In this document: in pieces, positions 61,508 to 64,000 of the stretch
Numbering within the stretch: position 1 is the stretch's first letter
How the letters are laid out: every line of letters begins with the position of its first letter
Assembly: GCA_016234805.1 (NCBI GenBank)
Contig: JACRNU010000055.1
Span: 38,961 to 102,960 of the forward strand
Source: Elusimicrobiota bacterium
Lineage (GTDB): Bacteria; Elusimicrobiota; Elusimicrobia; UBA1565; UBA9628
Direction of reading: 5' to 3'
DNA: 64,000 bases
Translations under genes and position numbers: made by a program
The notes under the pieces: generated by a model
What the model saw: only the letters and a program-made list of their open reading frames with translations
The model's database searches: none
What the model was told of the DNA's origin: nothing

Positions 61508-63850
61508 TTATTCACTGAACAGGACAAAAGGCGCCCAGTAATAAGGGTGCTCGAAGCCCTCCCGGCGGATGTCCGTCCGGGCCGACCGAAGGGCTTCGTG
61601 CGGGGTCTGGCCGTCCCGCACATGGAGGAAGAACCTCTCCGTCAACAGGACCGTCGACTCTTCGGAGACGTTCCATAAGGACACCAGGGCGTTGCGGGCG
61701 CCTGCCTGGAGAAAGGCCCTGCCAAGGCCGACTACCCCCTCCCCGCTCACCCGTCTCCCAAGACCCGTCTGGCAGGCGGTCAGGGCGACGACATCCGCGT
61801 TCAGGTCGAGCCCCATGACGTCGGACATGGTCAGGAACCCTTCGCCGAGTTCCTTGTTTCCGACCTGCGAAAGCGCCAGCGCCGGCTCGCGGATTCCCGG
61901 GATGGCCCGACCCAACAATCCGTGCGTGGCCAGCACGATGTAGCGGAACGACCGCAGATCCTGCTTCAAGAGCTCGGACTTGGAAGCCGATGTTCCGACA
62001 AGGGTCACCACGCGATCAGCCGCGAAAAGCTTCTGGCGCAGGTCCTGGGCAAGAACGCTCGTTTTATCCAGCCTTGGGAGGATGGAGACCGGATCAGGGC
62101 CGATGACTTTCGACTCAGCCTGTCCCTTGCGGCTTCCTCCCAGACCCATGGCCTTGACCACCGCTCCCATGGTCTTGACCTCATCCGCTGATGGACGGGC
62201 CCCAACCAGAGAGGTCCCACTGAGCCTGCTGTCGGAAGGATCGAACACCGGGTCAGCCAGGACGAGCATTCCTGCCGCGGCCCTGCCCTGGCGCGGAACC
62301 GTCCGCTGCGTTGCCAGAGCCGTGGCCGATTGATAATACGCGATATCGTAGTCGTCGGCGACATACCCGACGCCCACAGGGACCGGGCCATGGGGCCCGG
62401 AAGGCATCTGCAGGGATTCCGGCACGGAGGTCACGAGGCTTTCGAACGGGAGGATGCCGAGGACCTCGTCGGGCACGATGATGACCTTGTCGGCATCGAC
62501 CACGAGGGGGCGGCTCTGGTTGTCAGTGCCGGTCAGGACCGGCTTGAGGATCATCTTGTAAAGCTCATGGCCTGCCCGCGGATCGAAACTCGCCAGTTCC
62601 GAGATGCCGGTGGCACGCGTAAAGGAGCCCAGGTAACGCAAAACAGCGGATGAGACCGCGGCTCTCGTCACAGGCAGGTCCAATACATGGAGGGCGCAAT
62701 CGGCCCTGACAACGAAGACTCTGGTGACCCGCTCCATCACCTCGTACTCGATCAGCACCTCATGAGGCCGCAGCGGGATGGCCGAAGCCTCGATGGGAGC
62801 CGGATATTTCGCCCAGCCATAGCGCGGGTATTCAGCCCTCAGCTTCGCCATCAGCGCCTCATGCCGCCGCTTGAGAGCGTCCAGCTTTGATTGGAGGCCG
62901 GCCGCCTCTTTCCAGTCGTTCCTGAAATACGCCCGGTTGGTTTCCCGGGCGATGATTGCGACCTCTTCCCCCAACCGTCCATCCTCATCAGAGAGCGGAG
63001 CAGGAAGGAGATGCCTGAGCGAACCGCGGCGACGGCCGATCGCCTCGGTGAAGGTCCGGCCATGCGTGAATTCCGAACGGATGAAGGACTCCGACCAGCC
63101 GCCGGATCCTGCCGTGCTTAGCCGGATCAGTCCCTCGAAAGGCTCGAGATGCTTGAGAAGGCCGCTGGAGGCGTTCATGAGCCCTAGACGCATGTTCAGC
63201 ACGTTCGCGTCCCGGATGCGCTCGAGGATCCCGATCGCCTTCTGATAATGAGTGAGGGCTCCGTCCTTATTGCCCATACCCTCGGAGCACAATCCCATGC
63301 CAATCTCGTAGGTCAGGAAGATTTCCCGCTGGCCCATCATCTCCCACTTCTTGAATTCCTCCGAATACAGCCTGCACGCCTCGGCAAACCGACCTTGGGC
63401 GATGCGCGCCCTCGCCAAGTCAAAGAAACTCTTGGTTCCAGTGAAGATCTCCGCTGCCCTGGCAGCGTCTCCCAAAGATAGATAGGCCCGCCCCATGTTT
63501 GCGGCCACGACTTGGAGATTGGGATCCAGCTGATCGACCTCTTGGAAGAAGGACAGCGCCTCATCTGCGTCGCCAGCATAAAGCAACGCTCCCCCGAGAT
63601 TGTTGAGCGCAACAGTCTCGATAAGCCTATTCTGCGTCTTGCGCGCAAGAACGAGCGCCTCCGAGGAGATTGCCACACCTTCCTCGTAATCTCCGAGGTC
63701 CCAATTAAGATCTGTGAGTTCCTGCATGGTCAGCAATACGTCTAGAGGCGCACCTCCCGTGGAAAGATGCAGGCTCATAGCCTGTCGCAAGGCCTGCAGG
63801 GAGGCTTCGTAGTCACCATAGACCCTCAATACCTTTCCCATGACAGTCAA
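61508..63850 (-). CDS. TPR-CHAT domain protein (caspase-like peptidase), N-terminus uncertain
   Basis: N-terminal TPRs; YIVLATHGLLG (His) and VVALTACQTGLG (Cys); C-terminal NALVSLWNVSEESTVLLTERFF. Confidence 0.88.
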   Translation of the reverse strand: MTVMGKVLRVYGDYEASLQALRQAMSLHLSTGGAPLDVLLTMQELTDLNWDLGDYEEGVAISSEALVLARKTQNRLIETVALNNLGGALLYAGDADEALSFFQEVDQLDPNLQVVAANMGRAYLSLGDAARAAEIFTGTKSFFDLARARIAQGRFAEACRLYSEEFKKWEMMGQREIFLTYEIGMGLCSEGMGNKDGALTHYQKAIGILERIRDANVLNMRLGLMNASSGLLKHLEPFEGLIRLSTAGSGGWSESFIRSEFTHGRTFTEAIGRRRGSLRHLLPAPLSDEDGRLGEEVAIIARETNRAYFRNDWKEAAGLQSKLDALKRRHEALMAKLRAEYPRYGWAKYPAPIEASAIPLRPHEVLIEYEVMERVTRVFVVRADCALHVLDLPVTRAAVSSAVLRYLGSFTRATGISELASFDPRAGHELYKMILKPVLTGTDNQSRPLVVDADKVIIVPDEVLGILPFESLVTSVPESLQMPSGPHGPVPVGVGYVADDYDIAYYQSATALATQRTVPRQGRAAAGMLVLADPVFDPSDSRLSGTSLVGARPSADEVKTMGAVVKAMGLGGSRKGQAESKVIGPDPVSILPRLDKTSVLAQDLRQKLFAADRVVTLVGTSASKSELLKQDLRSFRYIVLATHGLLGRAIPGIREPALALSQVGNKELGEGFLTMSDVMGLDLNADVVALTACQTGLGRRVSGEGVVGLGRAFLQAGARNALVSLWNVSEESTVLLTERFFLHVRDGQTPHEALRSARTDIRREGFEHPYYWAPFVLFSE

Positions 63851-64000
63851 AGCCTTAGCCTCATCGCTCCTAGGTTAATTTCGTGAGCTTCTGGCCACCG
63901 CTGATATGAGCGAGAGACTTCCACCGTCGCCGGCCTCGAACAAAGTTGCGGCGCCGTCGATGGCTGTTTCGCTTCCGCACGAGGATCGCGTCCAGCGTGG

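Noticed and set aside
1-64000. Pyrrolysine-type genetic code for all TAG codons
   Set aside because: Many genes end normally at TAG (e.g. 15863, 20575, 21955, 25393), and no pyl genes or methylamine methyltransferases are visible; kept only as a test for the 57776 site
1-64000. tRNA, rRNA or riboswitch genes
   Set aside because: None recognised by eye; a covariance-model scan would be needed to exclude small RNAs

Overview
64 kb of GC-rich bacterial DNA, almost entirely coding, with no rRNA, tRNA, CRISPR array or intact transposase that I could recognise. The gene mix (PorV-like and FlgD-like C-terminal envelope proteins, tail-fibre-like repeat proteins, SWIB protein, nitrogenase-like proteins) is compatible with an Elusimicrobiota-type genome, but taxonomy is inference. 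Main blocks: (1) 2.3-7.8 kb, a translationally coupled envelope/two-component operon; (2) 8.0-13.1 kb, an accessory region with a tail-fibre/C1q-like protein, an in-frame orphan C-terminal cassette, an AbrB/RelE-type TA pair and a HipBA pair, plus a short ghost copy of hipA; (3) 16.6-18.4 kb, a palindromic repeat embedded in two adjacent genes; (4) 22.2-31.6 kb, a type-II fatty-acid/polyketide-like locus (ER, KS III, KR, DH, KS II, MAT) with a PlsC-phosphopantetheinyl transferase fusion, a peptidase-hydrolase fusion and no obvious ACP, although a hypothetical protein there carries an ACP-like helix-II motif; (5) 34-38.6 kb, two class-III aminotransferases plus CoA-transferase A/B; (6) 43.4-48.4 kb, XdhC/SsnA/fused PreT-PreA nucleobase catabolism cluster; (7) 55.4-58.3 kb, two nitrogenase component-1-like proteins, the first interrupted by an in-frame TAG next to a conserved-looking Cys; (8) RimO, PIN-PhoH and a CHAT-TPR protein. 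Three genes (fabH-like, hybrid histidine kinase, nitrogenase-like) carry apparent single-site or short disruptions that need read-level verification.
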